From: Sediminibacterium sp.
GTDB lineage: Bacteria; Bacteroidota; Bacteroidia; B-17B0; Aurantibacillaceae
Length of the DNA: 59,267 bases
Direction: 5' to 3'
Assembly: GCA_030054095.1 (NCBI GenBank)
Contig: JASGCO010000024.1
Span: 1-59,267 of the forward strand
A model generated the notes under the pieces. The model was not told where the DNA came from. It ran no database searches and was given only the letters and a program-made list of their open reading frames with translations. Each line of letters starts with the position of its first letter. The first letter of the stretch is position 1. Below, piece by piece: positions 47,012 through 55,098 of this stretch. The position numbers and the translations under genes were made by a program.

Positions 47012-47787
47012 TAGAGATTAAACACCTTAACAAAACGTTTGGCGACCGGCACGTAGTAAAAGATGTGTCGTTTACGTTTTATCCGGGAAAAACCAATCTT
47101 ATTATTGGTGAGAGCGGTTGCGGGAAAACCACCATTTTAAAGCTAATGGTTGGACTGCATCAACTCGATAGCGGGAATATTATTTACGACGGACGCGATT
47201 TTCCAATACTTGATGCCGTGGGAAAACAAGACATACGGCAGCAAATAGGGATGTTGTTTCAGGCAGGAGCCTTATTCGACTCGCAAACGGTTGAGGAAAA
47301 TGTGCGCTTTCCGCTGGACATGTTTACCAACCTGTCGCGCGAGGAAAAAGATGAGCGGGTAAATTTCTGCTTGTCGAAAGTAAAACTGGAAGGGCGTAAC
47401 CATCTTTACCCCGCAGAGTTAAGTGGTGGGATGAAAAAACGGGCCGCTTTAGCGCGCGCCATTGCCAATAATCCTAAATATTTATTTTGCGATGAACCCA
47501 ACTCCGGACTAGATCCTAAAACATCTATCATTATTGATACGTTGATTAAAGATTTAACGGAAGAGTTTAACATGACCACCATAATTATTACCCATGATAT
47601 GAATAGTGTGGTGGAAATTGGCGAAAATATCATGTTCATCTATAAAGGTGAAAACTGGTGGACCGGCAATAAAACCAATATTTTACAACGCACTAACGAA
47701 GAATTGTTCAATTTTGTGTTTGCCAGTGACTTTATGAAATCCATCTTTACAGCGGCGAATCAATCTATAAACCTGCATCATAAATGA
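47008..47787 (+). CDS. MlaF-like ABC transporter ATP-binding protein
   Basis: A 259-residue ATPase. Walker A is GESGCGKTT (about 34-42), the signature is LSGGMKKRAALARA (about 139-152) and Walker B is YLFCDEPNSGLD, with the switch histidine in IITHDM. LSGGMKKR is typical of the MlaF group. It overlaps the permease gene upstream and the YjbR-like gene downstream, each by 4 bases. Confidence 0.94.
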   Translation: MIEIKHLNKTFGDRHVVKDVSFTFYPGKTNLIIGESGCGKTTILKLMVGLHQLDSGNIIYDGRDFPILDAVGKQDIRQQIGMLFQAGALFDSQTVEENVRFPLDMFTNLSREEKDERVNFCLSKVKLEGRNHLYPAELSGGMKKRAALARAIANNPKYLFCDEPNSGLDPKTSIIIDTLIKDLTEEFNMTTIIITHDMNSVVEIGENIMFIYKGENWWTGNKTNILQRTNEELFNFVFASDFMKSIFTAANQSINLHHK

Positions 47788-48143
47788 TGAATGTTGAAGA
47801 ATTAAGAGCGTACTGTCTGTCCAAAAAAGAAGTAACAGAGGCGTTTCCGTTTGATAATGACACCTTGGTTTTTAAAGTAGGTGGAAAATTATTTTTACTT
47901 TGTTCTCTGGAAACGAGTCCGCTGCGGTTTAATGTAAAATGTGATCCGGAAAAAGCGATAGAACTACGTGGTAATTACGCTTGTGTAAAACCCGGTTACC
48001 ACATGAATAAAACGCATTGGAATACCGTTGAGGTGGACGGCAGTGTTTCTAAAAAACTCCTGCAAAGCTGGATTGATGATTCGTATAATTTAATTGTAAA
48101 CAGCCTCCCGAAAAAAGACCGGGAGCGATTCTTAACTACTTAA
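47784..48143 (+). CDS. MmcQ/YjbR family protein
   Basis: A 119-residue cytosolic protein of the YjbR family, a CyaY-like fold often described as DNA-binding. KKEVTEAFPFDNDTLVFKVGGK (about 14-35) and KPGYHMNKTHWNTVEVDG (about 68-85) are the family motifs. It overlaps the ATPase gene by 4 bases (the first of two adjacent ATGs, 47784 or 47787). The pairing with a lipid-type ABC system has no clear meaning. Confidence 0.88.
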   Translation: MMNVEELRAYCLSKKEVTEAFPFDNDTLVFKVGGKLFLLCSLETSPLRFNVKCDPEKAIELRGNYACVKPGYHMNKTHWNTVEVDGSVSKKLLQSWIDDSYNLIVNSLPKKDRERFLTT

Positions 48144-48145
48144 TT

Positions 48146-48658
48146 ATGGCATGTATTTTACCGGTTAACGGAATGGCTCCGCAAATGGGCGATAATTGCT
48201 TTGTAGCCCCCAACGCCACTATTGTTGGCGATGTAGTAATGGGCAACGATTGCAGCGTGTGGTTTAACGCGGTAGTGCGGGGTGATGTAAACAGTATCCG
48301 CATTGGCAACAAGGTTAATATTCAGGATGGCGCGGTGTTGCATTGCACCTATCAGAAAACAAAGGTGAATCTGGGTAATAATGTGAGCATTGGCCACAAT
48401 GCCATTGTGCATGGGTGCACGGTTCACGATAATGTGTTGATTGGCATGGGCGCTATTGTAATGGATAACGTGGAAATTGGAAGCAATACTATTATTGCGG
48501 CGGGCGCGGTGGTAACAGAAGGCACCATCGTTCCTCCGGGTTGTATTTTTGCCGGAGTACCTGCCAAAAAAGTAAAGGACATTAATGAGGAATTGATTAA
48601 CGGCGAAATTAACCGCATTGCCAATAATTATCTGATGTACAGTTCCTGGTTTAAATAG
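48146..48658 (+). CDS. Gamma carbonic anhydrase family protein
   Basis: A 170-residue left-handed beta-helix (hexapeptide repeat) protein of the YrdA/PaaY/CaiE group. The zinc-site histidines are visible as VLHCTY, then IGHNAIVHGCTVHD. These proteins are trimeric and some act as carbonic anhydrases or thioesterases. PaaY is linked to phenylacetate catabolism elsewhere and a paa locus lies 3 kb away, but the intervening genes are unrelated, so this is noted only. It starts 2 bases after the YjbR-like gene. Confidence 0.88.
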   Translation: MACILPVNGMAPQMGDNCFVAPNATIVGDVVMGNDCSVWFNAVVRGDVNSIRIGNKVNIQDGAVLHCTYQKTKVNLGNNVSIGHNAIVHGCTVHDNVLIGMGAIVMDNVEIGSNTIIAAGAVVTEGTIVPPGCIFAGVPAKKVKDINEELINGEINRIANNYLMYSSWFK

Positions 48659-48664
48659 ATTCGC

Positions 48665-49648
48665 CTAATACGCCCATTTCAGATACAGGCCGCCCCAGGT
48701 GAAACCAGCGCCAAATGTGGTAAGTACCAGATTATCCCCTTTCTTTAACTTACTTTCCCAATCACATAAGCATAGAGGCAAGGTAGCCGATGTGGTATTA
48801 GCGTATTTTTCAATGTTCAGCATTACTTTATCCATGCCAATGCCCATACGGTTGGCGGTAGCTTCAATAATGCGTTTGTTGGCCTGATGCGGTACCAGAT
48901 AGGCAACGTCTTCTGCGGTCAGATGATTACGCTGCATCATCTCTGCCGCTACATCGGCCATTTTTATAACGGCTACTTTAAACACGGGTTGCCCATCCAT
49001 GGTAATAAAATGTTCGCGGTTAGTCACAGTTTCTATAGAGGCCGGATTTAAACTCCCTCCCGATTTCTGGTATAAGTATTTTTTTCCGGAGCCATCCACA
49101 TACATACGGCTGTCAATAATACCATGGCCGCTTGTATCGGGTTCCAGTAAAACTGCTCCTGCTGCATCGCCAAATAAGATACAGGTGGCACGGGCAGTAT
49201 AATCCACGATGCTGCTCATTTTATCGGAGCCAATCACCACCACTTTTTTATACTGTCCGCTTTCAATAAAACGCCGTCCGGTTTCAAGGGCGTAAATAAA
49301 ACTGGAACAGGCCGCCTGCAAATCGAACCCCCAGGCATTTACGGCACCTATGCTATCGGCCACTATGTTGGCTGAAGCCGGGAACTGATGGTCGGGCGTA
49401 ACGGTAGCCATGATGATCAGATCAATTTCTTCTGCGCCAATACCCCGTTTTGTCAGCAAATTACGAACACATTCCGAGCCCATAAACGCGGTGGCTTTAT
49501 CTGGATCCTTCATAATACGGCGCTCGCGGATACCACTCCGGCTAACGATCCACTCATCGCTTGTTTCTACCATTGTTTCCAGTTCCTTGTTGGTTAATAC
49601 ATAGTCCGGTAAATAGGAACTAACAGCAGTTATAGCAGCTCTGACCAT
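48665..49648 (-). CDS. fabH: 3-oxoacyl-ACP synthase III
   Basis: Starts fatty acid synthesis by joining acyl-CoA and malonyl-ACP. The Cys-His-Asn triad is intact: C114 in QAACSSFIYA, H254 in VPHQANKRI and N284 in YANTTSATL. The length of 327 residues includes the short YLYQKSGGSLNPAS loop usual in Bacteroidota. It is separate from the acpP-fabF operon. Related KAS III-like proteins of other pathways cannot be fully excluded. Confidence 0.93.
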   Translation of the reverse strand: MVRAAITAVSSYLPDYVLTNKELETMVETSDEWIVSRSGIRERRIMKDPDKATAFMGSECVRNLLTKRGIGAEEIDLIIMATVTPDHQFPASANIVADSIGAVNAWGFDLQAACSSFIYALETGRRFIESGQYKKVVVIGSDKMSSIVDYTARATCILFGDAAGAVLLEPDTSGHGIIDSRMYVDGSGKKYLYQKSGGSLNPASIETVTNREHFITMDGQPVFKVAVIKMADVAAEMMQRNHLTAEDVAYLVPHQANKRIIEATANRMGIGMDKVMLNIEKYANTTSATLPLCLCDWESKLKKGDNLVLTTFGAGFTWGGLYLKWAY

Positions 49649-49659
49649 TTTTTTGCGGA

Positions 49660-49667
49660 CAAAATTA
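49660..49667 (-). promoter_or_regulatory. -7 element for fabH
   Basis: Minus-strand TAATTTTG, a full TAnnTTTG match, 12 bases before the fabH ATG. The leader would be very short. Confidence 0.6.
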
Positions 49668-49787
49668 GAGCTAATTCAACGTGAAGGGTATTGATTTAAA
49701 AAATTACTACAATATCCAAAATATGTATTTAATTAAAAATTGTCCATTTTATGAGTAATAATAGGAATTTTAGTAATTTTAAATACG

Positions 49788-51341
49788 ATGTCCAAAGTTA
49801 ATCAGGATAGTTTGTTCCGGTTGATTCACGCGCTTTCTAAAAGTGAAAAATGGCAGTTTAAGGTATATGCCCGTCGTTTTAATCCCGAAGCTGGAAAGCA
49901 ATTTTTAACCGTTTTTGATTTACTTGAAGGCGCAAACGTTTACGATACCTCTGTGGCCGAAGCTGTAAAAGCCATTAATCCGTTACAGATTCATAATATT
50001 AAATTGAATCTTTACCGGCAGGTATTACAATCGCTCATTCATCAACATGCCCTGAGCCGGCAAAACAGAGGGTTGCGCTTTCTGGAATACGCGCAATTTT
50101 TATATAACAAATGTCTTTATTCCGATTGCCTGACGTTTATTGAAAAAGGCAAAAAATACGCGCGCGAAAACTTTCAGTTAACCAGTCTGCTCGAATTATT
50201 GGAACTTGAAAAAATGGCGATATGGCAAACATCGGATGCACAGATTGCCGGGCGTATTGATAAATTACTGGAAGAAACCAGTGTGCTCAGTTCACAGATA
50301 CAGAACATCACCCGTCTGTCGAATGTGGCCGACCGCTTAAACGCGTATTATCAGCAAACCGGCTTTATTCGTAACCATAAAGAGCTATTACAGGTAAGTC
50401 GCTACTATAAGCAAAATTTACCCAAAGTGGAATTGCGGCAACTGAGTGTTCCCGAAAAAATGTACTGGTTTGCTACGGTAACCGGTTACTATTTTTTTAT
50501 TCAGGACTTTAAAAAGGGATATGAAAACGCCGGGCGGTTGATGGCTTTGTTTGACGAAAATCCGTCTTTGCGTATTGCCAAAACCGAATTTTACATTAAA
50601 GCGCTGAACAATTTACTGGTAGCACAAAACAAGTTAAACCATTACACGGATTTTAACGACACACATAAAAAACTCGTATCCATTAAGCGCGATAAGCAAA
50701 TTGCTATTACCGAAAACATAGCCCTGAACCTGTTTAAAGCCATTTACATTCATGAAATTAACCGGCATTTTATGATGGGGGCCTTTAAATCGGGCACACG
50801 CATTGTGGGCGCACTTCAGAAAGAACTGGATGGGTTTATTCCTATGCTGAATAAACATACCGTTATGGTTTTTTATTATAAAATTGCCTGTTTGTACTTT
50901 GGCGCGGGGCAGTTTAAAGTGGCTATTAAATGGCTGAATAAAATTATAAATGAAAAGGCCAGTAATTTACGGCAAGATTTACAAGCCTTTGCCCGTATTA
51001 TCCGCCTGATTTGTTATTTTGAAATGGATGACGGGGATATGCTGGATTATAATATCCGAAGCACGTACCGCTTTTTGTTATCGAAACAAAGTTTTATTGC
51101 CTACCACCAATTGATTGTAAAATTTTTACGAACCATGCACCCCGGCATTACCCGGCGCCAGTTAGTGGTTGAGTTTAACCGGTTACGCACCGGTATGCTG
51201 GAACTGGAAAAAAACCGTTTTGAAAAACGGGCCTTTCTTTATTTTGATATGATTTCGTGGCTGGATAGTAAAATAGAGGGCGTACCGGTAGATGTGGTGG
51301 TGCGCCGGAAATTTGAACAGTATAAAAAAGAACGGGAGTAA
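49788..51341 (+). CDS. Bacteroidota-type helical protein of unknown function
   Basis: A 517-residue cytosolic, all-helical protein. The N-terminus (DSLFRLIHALSKSEKWQFKVYARRF) resembles a group of Bacteroidota hypothetical proteins that begin with LSKxEKxxFK, with a winged-helix-like first 100 residues and a TPR-like remainder. No signal peptide or membrane segment is seen, and no catalytic motif is recognised. It is transcribed alone. The repeat copy B follows its 3' end in the opposite orientation. Confidence 0.8.
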   Translation: MSKVNQDSLFRLIHALSKSEKWQFKVYARRFNPEAGKQFLTVFDLLEGANVYDTSVAEAVKAINPLQIHNIKLNLYRQVLQSLIHQHALSRQNRGLRFLEYAQFLYNKCLYSDCLTFIEKGKKYARENFQLTSLLELLELEKMAIWQTSDAQIAGRIDKLLEETSVLSSQIQNITRLSNVADRLNAYYQQTGFIRNHKELLQVSRYYKQNLPKVELRQLSVPEKMYWFATVTGYYFFIQDFKKGYENAGRLMALFDENPSLRIAKTEFYIKALNNLLVAQNKLNHYTDFNDTHKKLVSIKRDKQIAITENIALNLFKAIYIHEINRHFMMGAFKSGTRIVGALQKELDGFIPMLNKHTVMVFYYKIACLYFGAGQFKVAIKWLNKIINEKASNLRQDLQAFARIIRLICYFEMDDGDMLDYNIRSTYRFLLSKQSFIAYHQLIVKFLRTMHPGITRRQLVVEFNRLRTGMLELEKNRFEKRAFLYFDMISWLDSKIEGVPVDVVVRRKFEQYKKERE

Positions 51342-51382
51342 TCCCCATTATTCATTCTATTACCTCTACTTTTTCTGTTTAC

Positions 51383-51538
51383 CCCCGCGACAGGGATTGT
51401 AGTGGAAAGCCCACAGGCCGCGGTTCTTTTTGCGGCCGAGGACTTGGAGCGTAAAGCCCGGCCCGCTGGGCAGAATGGGATAACCTTTTCCAAAGTTTGA
51501 AACTTTGGAAAAGGTGGCGCAGGGCAGCGGGGGCGCCC
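51383..51538 (-). repeat. Structured intergenic repeat element, copy B
   Basis: Read on the minus strand, the order of parts is the same as in copy A (38599-38809): GGGCGCCC (51531-51538); a perfect hairpin ACCTTTTCCAAAGTT / AACTTTGGAAAAGGT (51483-51515); GGCCGGGCTTTACGCT in the core (51448-51468); a variable stem GGCCGC / GCGGCC; and ACAATCCCTG near the 3' end (about 51391). It begins 6 bases after the paaE stop and has the same orientation as paaE. Confidence 0.8.
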
Positions 51539-51544
51539 TGAAAA

Positions 51545-52609
51545 TTAAATAGCATCAAAATCAACTACTACCTTTTCGGTAAGCGGGTGCGACTGACAGG
51601 TAAGAATATAACCTTGTTCTACTTCACTGTCCGTTAAAGCGAAATTAGCATCCATTTTTACTTTTCCTTCGAGTACTTTAGCTCTGCAGGTACAACACAC
51701 GGCGCCTTTACAGCTAAACGGCGCATCTACGCCTGCTTCAATAGCGGCATCGAGAATACTTTCACCAATGGTGTTAAGTGTTAATTCGGTTTCGATGCCA
51801 TACTGTATAACGGTTATTTTGCTATTAACGGCTGCGCCGGTACTCTCCGCTTTGTTAACCGCGTCTATTACGGCGCTGAAATATTCGATATGGATTTTTT
51901 CTTTGGCAATACTTAGTTTTTCGAGTGTGGTTTTCACGTTCTCCATCATAGGGCCGGGACCGCAGATAAAATACTCGTCGGCATTTACACCGCCAAAATT
52001 CTCGATAAGCGCGAGGGCTTTTTCAGGTGTAACAATTCCGGTTTGTAAATCGCTTAGTTTTTGTGCCGGCTCATCGAATACGTAGGCCACTTTTAAATTA
52101 GGCTGACGGGTGCTTAACTCATCCAATTCCTTTTTAAAAATGGTGCTTTCTTCATTTTTATTGGCGTAAATAAGGGTGATATGGCTTTGCTTTTCTACGT
52201 AAAGAATACTTTTTAAAATACTCATCATGGGCGTAATACCGCTACCACCGGCAAAAAGCACATAATTTTTTTTGGCGCTGCCGTTCAGGACGGAATAAAA
52301 ACTTCCCATAGGAGTCATTACCTCCATGGCGTCTCCAATTTTTAACTGACGATTAATGTGGGTAGAAACCCTTCCACCGTTTACTTCCTTAATGGCCACG
52401 CGCAGTTCATTTTCGCTGTGTGGCGATGTGCAGATGCTGTAGCTACGGCGTAGTTCTTCCCCGTTCAGGTTTAGTTTAAGGGTAATGTATTGCCCTTGTT
52501 TGTATTGAAAAGGGATTTGAAGCGTAGCGGGTACTTCAAACGCAACCGATACCGCTTCGGCGGTTTCGCGGCGTATATCTTTTACTTTTAAGGTATGAAA
52601 TTTTGACAT
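51545..52609 (-). CDS. paaE: Phenylacetyl-CoA epoxidase reductase subunit
   Basis: Passes electrons from NADPH to the PaaABC epoxidase. An FAD domain (about 1-105) has RRSYSICTSP. An NAD(P) domain has the FAGGSGITPMMSIL motif (about 120-133). A plant-type 2Fe-2S ferredoxin domain ends the protein (about 262-354), with cysteines in SCKGAVCCTC and in ILTCQSHP. The length of 354 residues is typical. It is divergent from paaABC, separated by 330 bases with promoters both ways. Confidence 0.93.
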   Translation of the reverse strand: MSKFHTLKVKDIRRETAEAVSVAFEVPATLQIPFQYKQGQYITLKLNLNGEELRRSYSICTSPHSENELRVAIKEVNGGRVSTHINRQLKIGDAMEVMTPMGSFYSVLNGSAKKNYVLFAGGSGITPMMSILKSILYVEKQSHITLIYANKNEESTIFKKELDELSTRQPNLKVAYVFDEPAQKLSDLQTGIVTPEKALALIENFGGVNADEYFICGPGPMMENVKTTLEKLSIAKEKIHIEYFSAVIDAVNKAESTGAAVNSKITVIQYGIETELTLNTIGESILDAAIEAGVDAPFSCKGAVCCTCRAKVLEGKVKMDANFALTDSEVEQGYILTCQSHPLTEKVVVDFDAI

Positions 52610-52626
52610 GAGATAATTTGAGTGTG

Positions 52627-52634
52627 CAAAAATA
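52627..52634 (-). promoter_or_regulatory. -7 element for paaE
   Basis: Minus-strand TATTTTTG, a full TAnnTTTG match, 18 bases before the paaE ATG. Confidence 0.6.
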
Positions 52635-52676
52635 GTAATTTTTGGGGAGGATGAGTTTTAACGTTTCAGAAGAAAA

Positions 52677-52696
52677 ATTAAACCAGATCGTTTAAT
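52677..52696. promoter_or_regulatory. Palindrome in the paaE-paaA divergent region (candidate operator)
   Basis: ATTAAAC (52677-52683) and GTTTAAT (52690-52696) are perfect complements around CAGATC. It lies about 45 bases upstream of the paaE -7 element. No regulator gene is adjacent, so the binding protein is unknown. Confidence 0.45.
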
Positions 52697-52857
52697 AGAA
52701 TACTCTGGTGAATACGTTACTTTAGCGTATGGTTCATCGGCCCGATCGTCTAAAACCATAACGGGTGCAAAAAGGGACTTTTCGACCGAACGCCCAAGGC
52801 TAACTTTCAAAAGCATCCCCTTTTTCAGTTTTAGCCATCGGTTTTAATTCCTGAATC

Positions 52858-52890
52858 CTGTCTAAAATCACCAGTTGGGTTTTTGGACAG
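52858..52890. promoter_or_regulatory. Inverted repeat over the paaA -33 element (candidate operator)
   Basis: CTGTCTAAAA (52858-52867) and TTTTTGGACAG (52880-52890) are inverted copies with one mismatch. The right arm covers the TTTG -33 element of the paaA promoter, which is the right place for a repressor site. Confidence 0.5.
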
Positions 52891-52913
52891 ACAACCTTTT
52901 AACCCTATATTTG
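52882..52913 (+). promoter_or_regulatory. Promoter of paaABC
   Basis: TTTG (52882-52885), a 20-base spacer, then TATATTTG (52906-52913). The paaA ATG at 52940 follows 26 bases later, which rules out the longer frame from 52883. Confidence 0.75.
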
Positions 52914-52939
52914 TTTCACTTAAAAAAGCACTTTCTGCT

Positions 52940-53884
52940 ATGGAAACTATCAATTTTGAAGATATTTTTGAGGGTAAACTTTCACGCAACGAAATGATTG
53001 AGCCCAAGGACTGGATGCCGGATAATTACCGTAAGCACCTGATCCGTCAAATCTCACAACACGCGCACAGCGAAGTGGTAGGAATGTTGCCTGAGGGTAA
53101 CTGGATTTCGAGAGCGCCAAGTTTACGGGCTAAACTGGTATTAATGGCTAAGGTTCAGGATGAAGGTGGACATGGTTTGTATTTATACACTGCCGCCGAA
53201 AGTTTAGGCACAAGTCGCGACGAAATGCTCGATGCCCTGCATACCGGAAAAGCCAAGTACTCTTCTATCTTTAACTATCCTACTTTAACATGGGCCGATA
53301 TTGGCGCCATTGGCTGGCTGGTAGATGGTGCCGCCATTATGAATCAGGTAATGCTGCAACGTACCAGTTACGGGCCTTATAGCCGTGCCATGATTCGTAT
53401 TTGTAAAGAAGAAAGTTTTCATCAGCGTCAGGGGTACGAAATTATGACCCGTATGGCCTTTGGAACACCGGAACAAAAGGCTATGGCTCAGGATGCCATA
53501 AACCGCTGGTGGTTTCCAACCTTAATGATGTTTGGTCCGCCGGACAGTGAAAGTCCGAATAGCGATAACGCGATTAAATGGCGTATTAAACGCGAAACCA
53601 ATGATCAGTTACGTCAGCGTTTTGTAAACCAGACCGTGGAACAAGCCGAGTATTTAGGATTAACGATTCCTGATAAAAATCTGAAATGGAACGAAGCCAA
53701 ACAGGGTTATGATTTTTCTCAGCCGGATTGGGCTGAATTTAAAAATGTAATCAGTGGTAATGGCCCTTGTAATAAAGAACGTTTGGATAAACGCCGTAAA
53801 GCGCATAAAGACGGGGAATGGGTAAGAGCGGCGGCAGCGGCGTATGCCAGTAAACAACAAGACGCAGCGGTGCAGGCCGCCTGA
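52940..53884 (+). CDS. paaA: Phenylacetyl-CoA epoxidase subunit A (catalytic)
   Basis: The diiron oxygenase subunit that epoxidises the ring of phenylacetyl-CoA. Iron ligands are visible in the ferritin-like helices: [17 protein letters not shown] (about 76-92) and [14 protein letters not shown] (about 156-169). The start is [13 protein letters not shown]. The length of 314 residues is normal. It is first in paaA-paaB-paaC. paaG, paaZ, paaJ, paaH and paaK of the full pathway are not in this window. Confidence 0.95.
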   Translation: METINFEDIFEGKLSRNEMIEPKDWMPDNYRKHLIRQISQHAHSEVVGMLPEGNWISRAPSLRAKLVLMAKVQDEGGHGLYLYTAAESLGTSRDEMLDALHTGKAKYSSIFNYPTLTWADIGAIGWLVDGAAIMNQVMLQRTSYGPYSRAMIRICKEESFHQRQGYEIMTRMAFGTPEQKAMAQDAINRWWFPTLMMFGPPDSESPNSDNAIKWRIKRETNDQLRQRFVNQTVEQAEYLGLTIPDKNLKWNEAKQGYDFSQPDWAEFKNVISGNGPCNKERLDKRRKAHKDGEWVRAAAAAYASKQQDAAVQAA

Positions 53885-53912
53885 TTTTAATTTTAATTAA
53901 ATTTTAAGTTTT

Positions 53913-54200
53913 ATGAGCGATTCACAAGGCCCTTTATGGGAAGTATTTGTACAGAAAAAAGCCGGACAACCTTTTGTTCATTGTGGAAATTTACATGCGT
54001 TTGATAAGGAGATGGCACTTCAGAATGCCCGCGATCTTTATACCCGCCGCGGCGAAGGGATGGCATTATGGGTGGTTCCATCTAACGCTATTGTTGCCAG
54101 TAGCCCCGAAGATCAGGGTTCGTTTTTTGAACCCAGCAATGATAAAGTGTTCCGTCATCCTACGTTTTATCCTATACCGGACGCTATTAAAAACATGTAA
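53913..54200 (+). CDS. paaB: Phenylacetyl-CoA epoxidase subunit B
   Basis: A 95-residue structural subunit of the PaaABC complex. PLWEVFVQKKAGQPFVHCGN and LHAFDKEMALQNARDLYTRRGEG are the family core. It lies 28 bases after paaA and 25 bases before paaC. Confidence 0.95.
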   Translation: MSDSQGPLWEVFVQKKAGQPFVHCGNLHAFDKEMALQNARDLYTRRGEGMALWVVPSNAIVASSPEDQGSFFEPSNDKVFRHPTFYPIPDAIKNM

Positions 54201-54225
54201 CCGGGCTTACGCTTAATTTATTTTT

Positions 54226-54978
54226 ATGACTACTGCATTATTTAACTATACCTTACGTTTAGCCGATTCGAGTGTAGTGCTGGCACAGCGCTTATGCGAA
54301 TGGACGGGTGTTGGCCCTTTTCTGGAAGAGGATCTGGCCTTAACCAATATTTCGCTTGATATTTTCGGGCGGGCCCGCCACTTGTTTGAATACGCCGCGC
54401 GTATCGAAAATAAAGGCCGTACGGAAGATACCCTCGCGTTTTTTCGTAACGATCGTGAGTATTTCAATTATCTGATTTGCGAACAACCTAATGGTGATTA
54501 CGCGCAAACCATGGTTCGTCAGGCATTAGTGGATGCTTTTGATTTTTTGTATTACACCGAACTTACTAAAAGCAAAGACGAAACACTGGCCGGGATTGCC
54601 GCCAAATCGGTAAAAGAAATCAGTTACCATAAACGCCACAGTTTTAGTTGGATTAAACGTTTTGGTAATGGCACCGAAGAAAGCCATACCCGCGCCCAAA
54701 ATGCGTTGAATGAGTTATGGCGTTTTACCGGTGAACTATTTGAACACTCGGCAGAAGAAGACCAATTGGTAAAAGAGGGGATTGCTGTAAATACAGATAC
54801 CCTTCGTTCCAAATGGGAAGAAGAGATCCGTGAATTGTTTGCCGAAGCTAATCTTCAGATTCCAGAACAGGCGTTTATGCAAACCGGAGGCCGCAAAGGT
54901 ATTCATACCGAACACTTGGCTTATTTATTGCTGGAAATGCAGGCTTTACCCCGGATGCACCCCGAAGCAAAATGGTAA
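54226..54978 (+). CDS. paaC: Phenylacetyl-CoA epoxidase subunit C
   Basis: A 250-residue ferritin-like structural subunit that pairs with PaaA. The stretch with TNISLDIFGRARHLFEYAA (about 39-57) and KEISYHKRHSFSWIKRFGNG (about 129-148) are typical. It is the last recognised paa gene; the usual paaD does not follow. Instead a 35-codon frame starts 12 bases downstream. Confidence 0.94.
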   Translation: MTTALFNYTLRLADSSVVLAQRLCEWTGVGPFLEEDLALTNISLDIFGRARHLFEYAARIENKGRTEDTLAFFRNDREYFNYLICEQPNGDYAQTMVRQALVDAFDFLYYTELTKSKDETLAGIAAKSVKEISYHKRHSFSWIKRFGNGTEESHTRAQNALNELWRFTGELFEHSAEEDQLVKEGIAVNTDTLRSKWEEEIRELFAEANLQIPEQAFMQTGGRKGIHTEHLAYLLLEMQALPRMHPEAKW

Positions 54979-54990
54979 GCGGTTCGTAGC

Positions 54991-55098
54991 ATGAGTTTTA
55001 AAGACACCTGGAAAAAGCTCCATCCTTATTTTATTGATATCTGGCAATACCTTATCATTATTGTGGTAATGATTATTGCCGCTATATTTATTTTGTAG
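54991..55098 (+). CDS. 35-residue single-pass membrane protein at the end of the paa operon
   Basis: Found by translating the gap after paaC. It begins MSFKDTWKKLHPYFIDIW, an amphipathic basic start, and continues into one strongly hydrophobic helix (YLIIIVVMIIAAIFIL) that ends at the stop. It starts with ATG 12 bases after the paaC stop and on the same strand, so it would be co-transcribed. No family is recognised. The compact form (basic, aromatic start plus helix) looks like a real membrane microprotein. Its stop abuts the stop of a convergent broken gene. Confidence 0.6.
   Translation: MSFKDTWKKLHPYFIDIWQYLIIIVVMIIAAIFIL

Noticed and set aside
48146..48658. Naming the gamma-carbonic-anhydrase-like gene paaY because a paa locus is close
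   Set aside because: It is 3 kb away, in a different transcription unit with YjbR and ABC genes, and the family cannot be split into PaaY and YrdA types by eye.
51239..51564. Open frames antisense to the end of the 49788-51341 gene and through repeat copy B
   Set aside because: They combine antisense coding sequence with the repeat and have no protein-like composition or promoter.
52711..52730. ATACG...CGTAT inverted repeat in the paaE-paaA region
   Set aside because: Only 5 bp per arm with a 9-base gap; expected by chance in a 330-base region that already has two better candidates.
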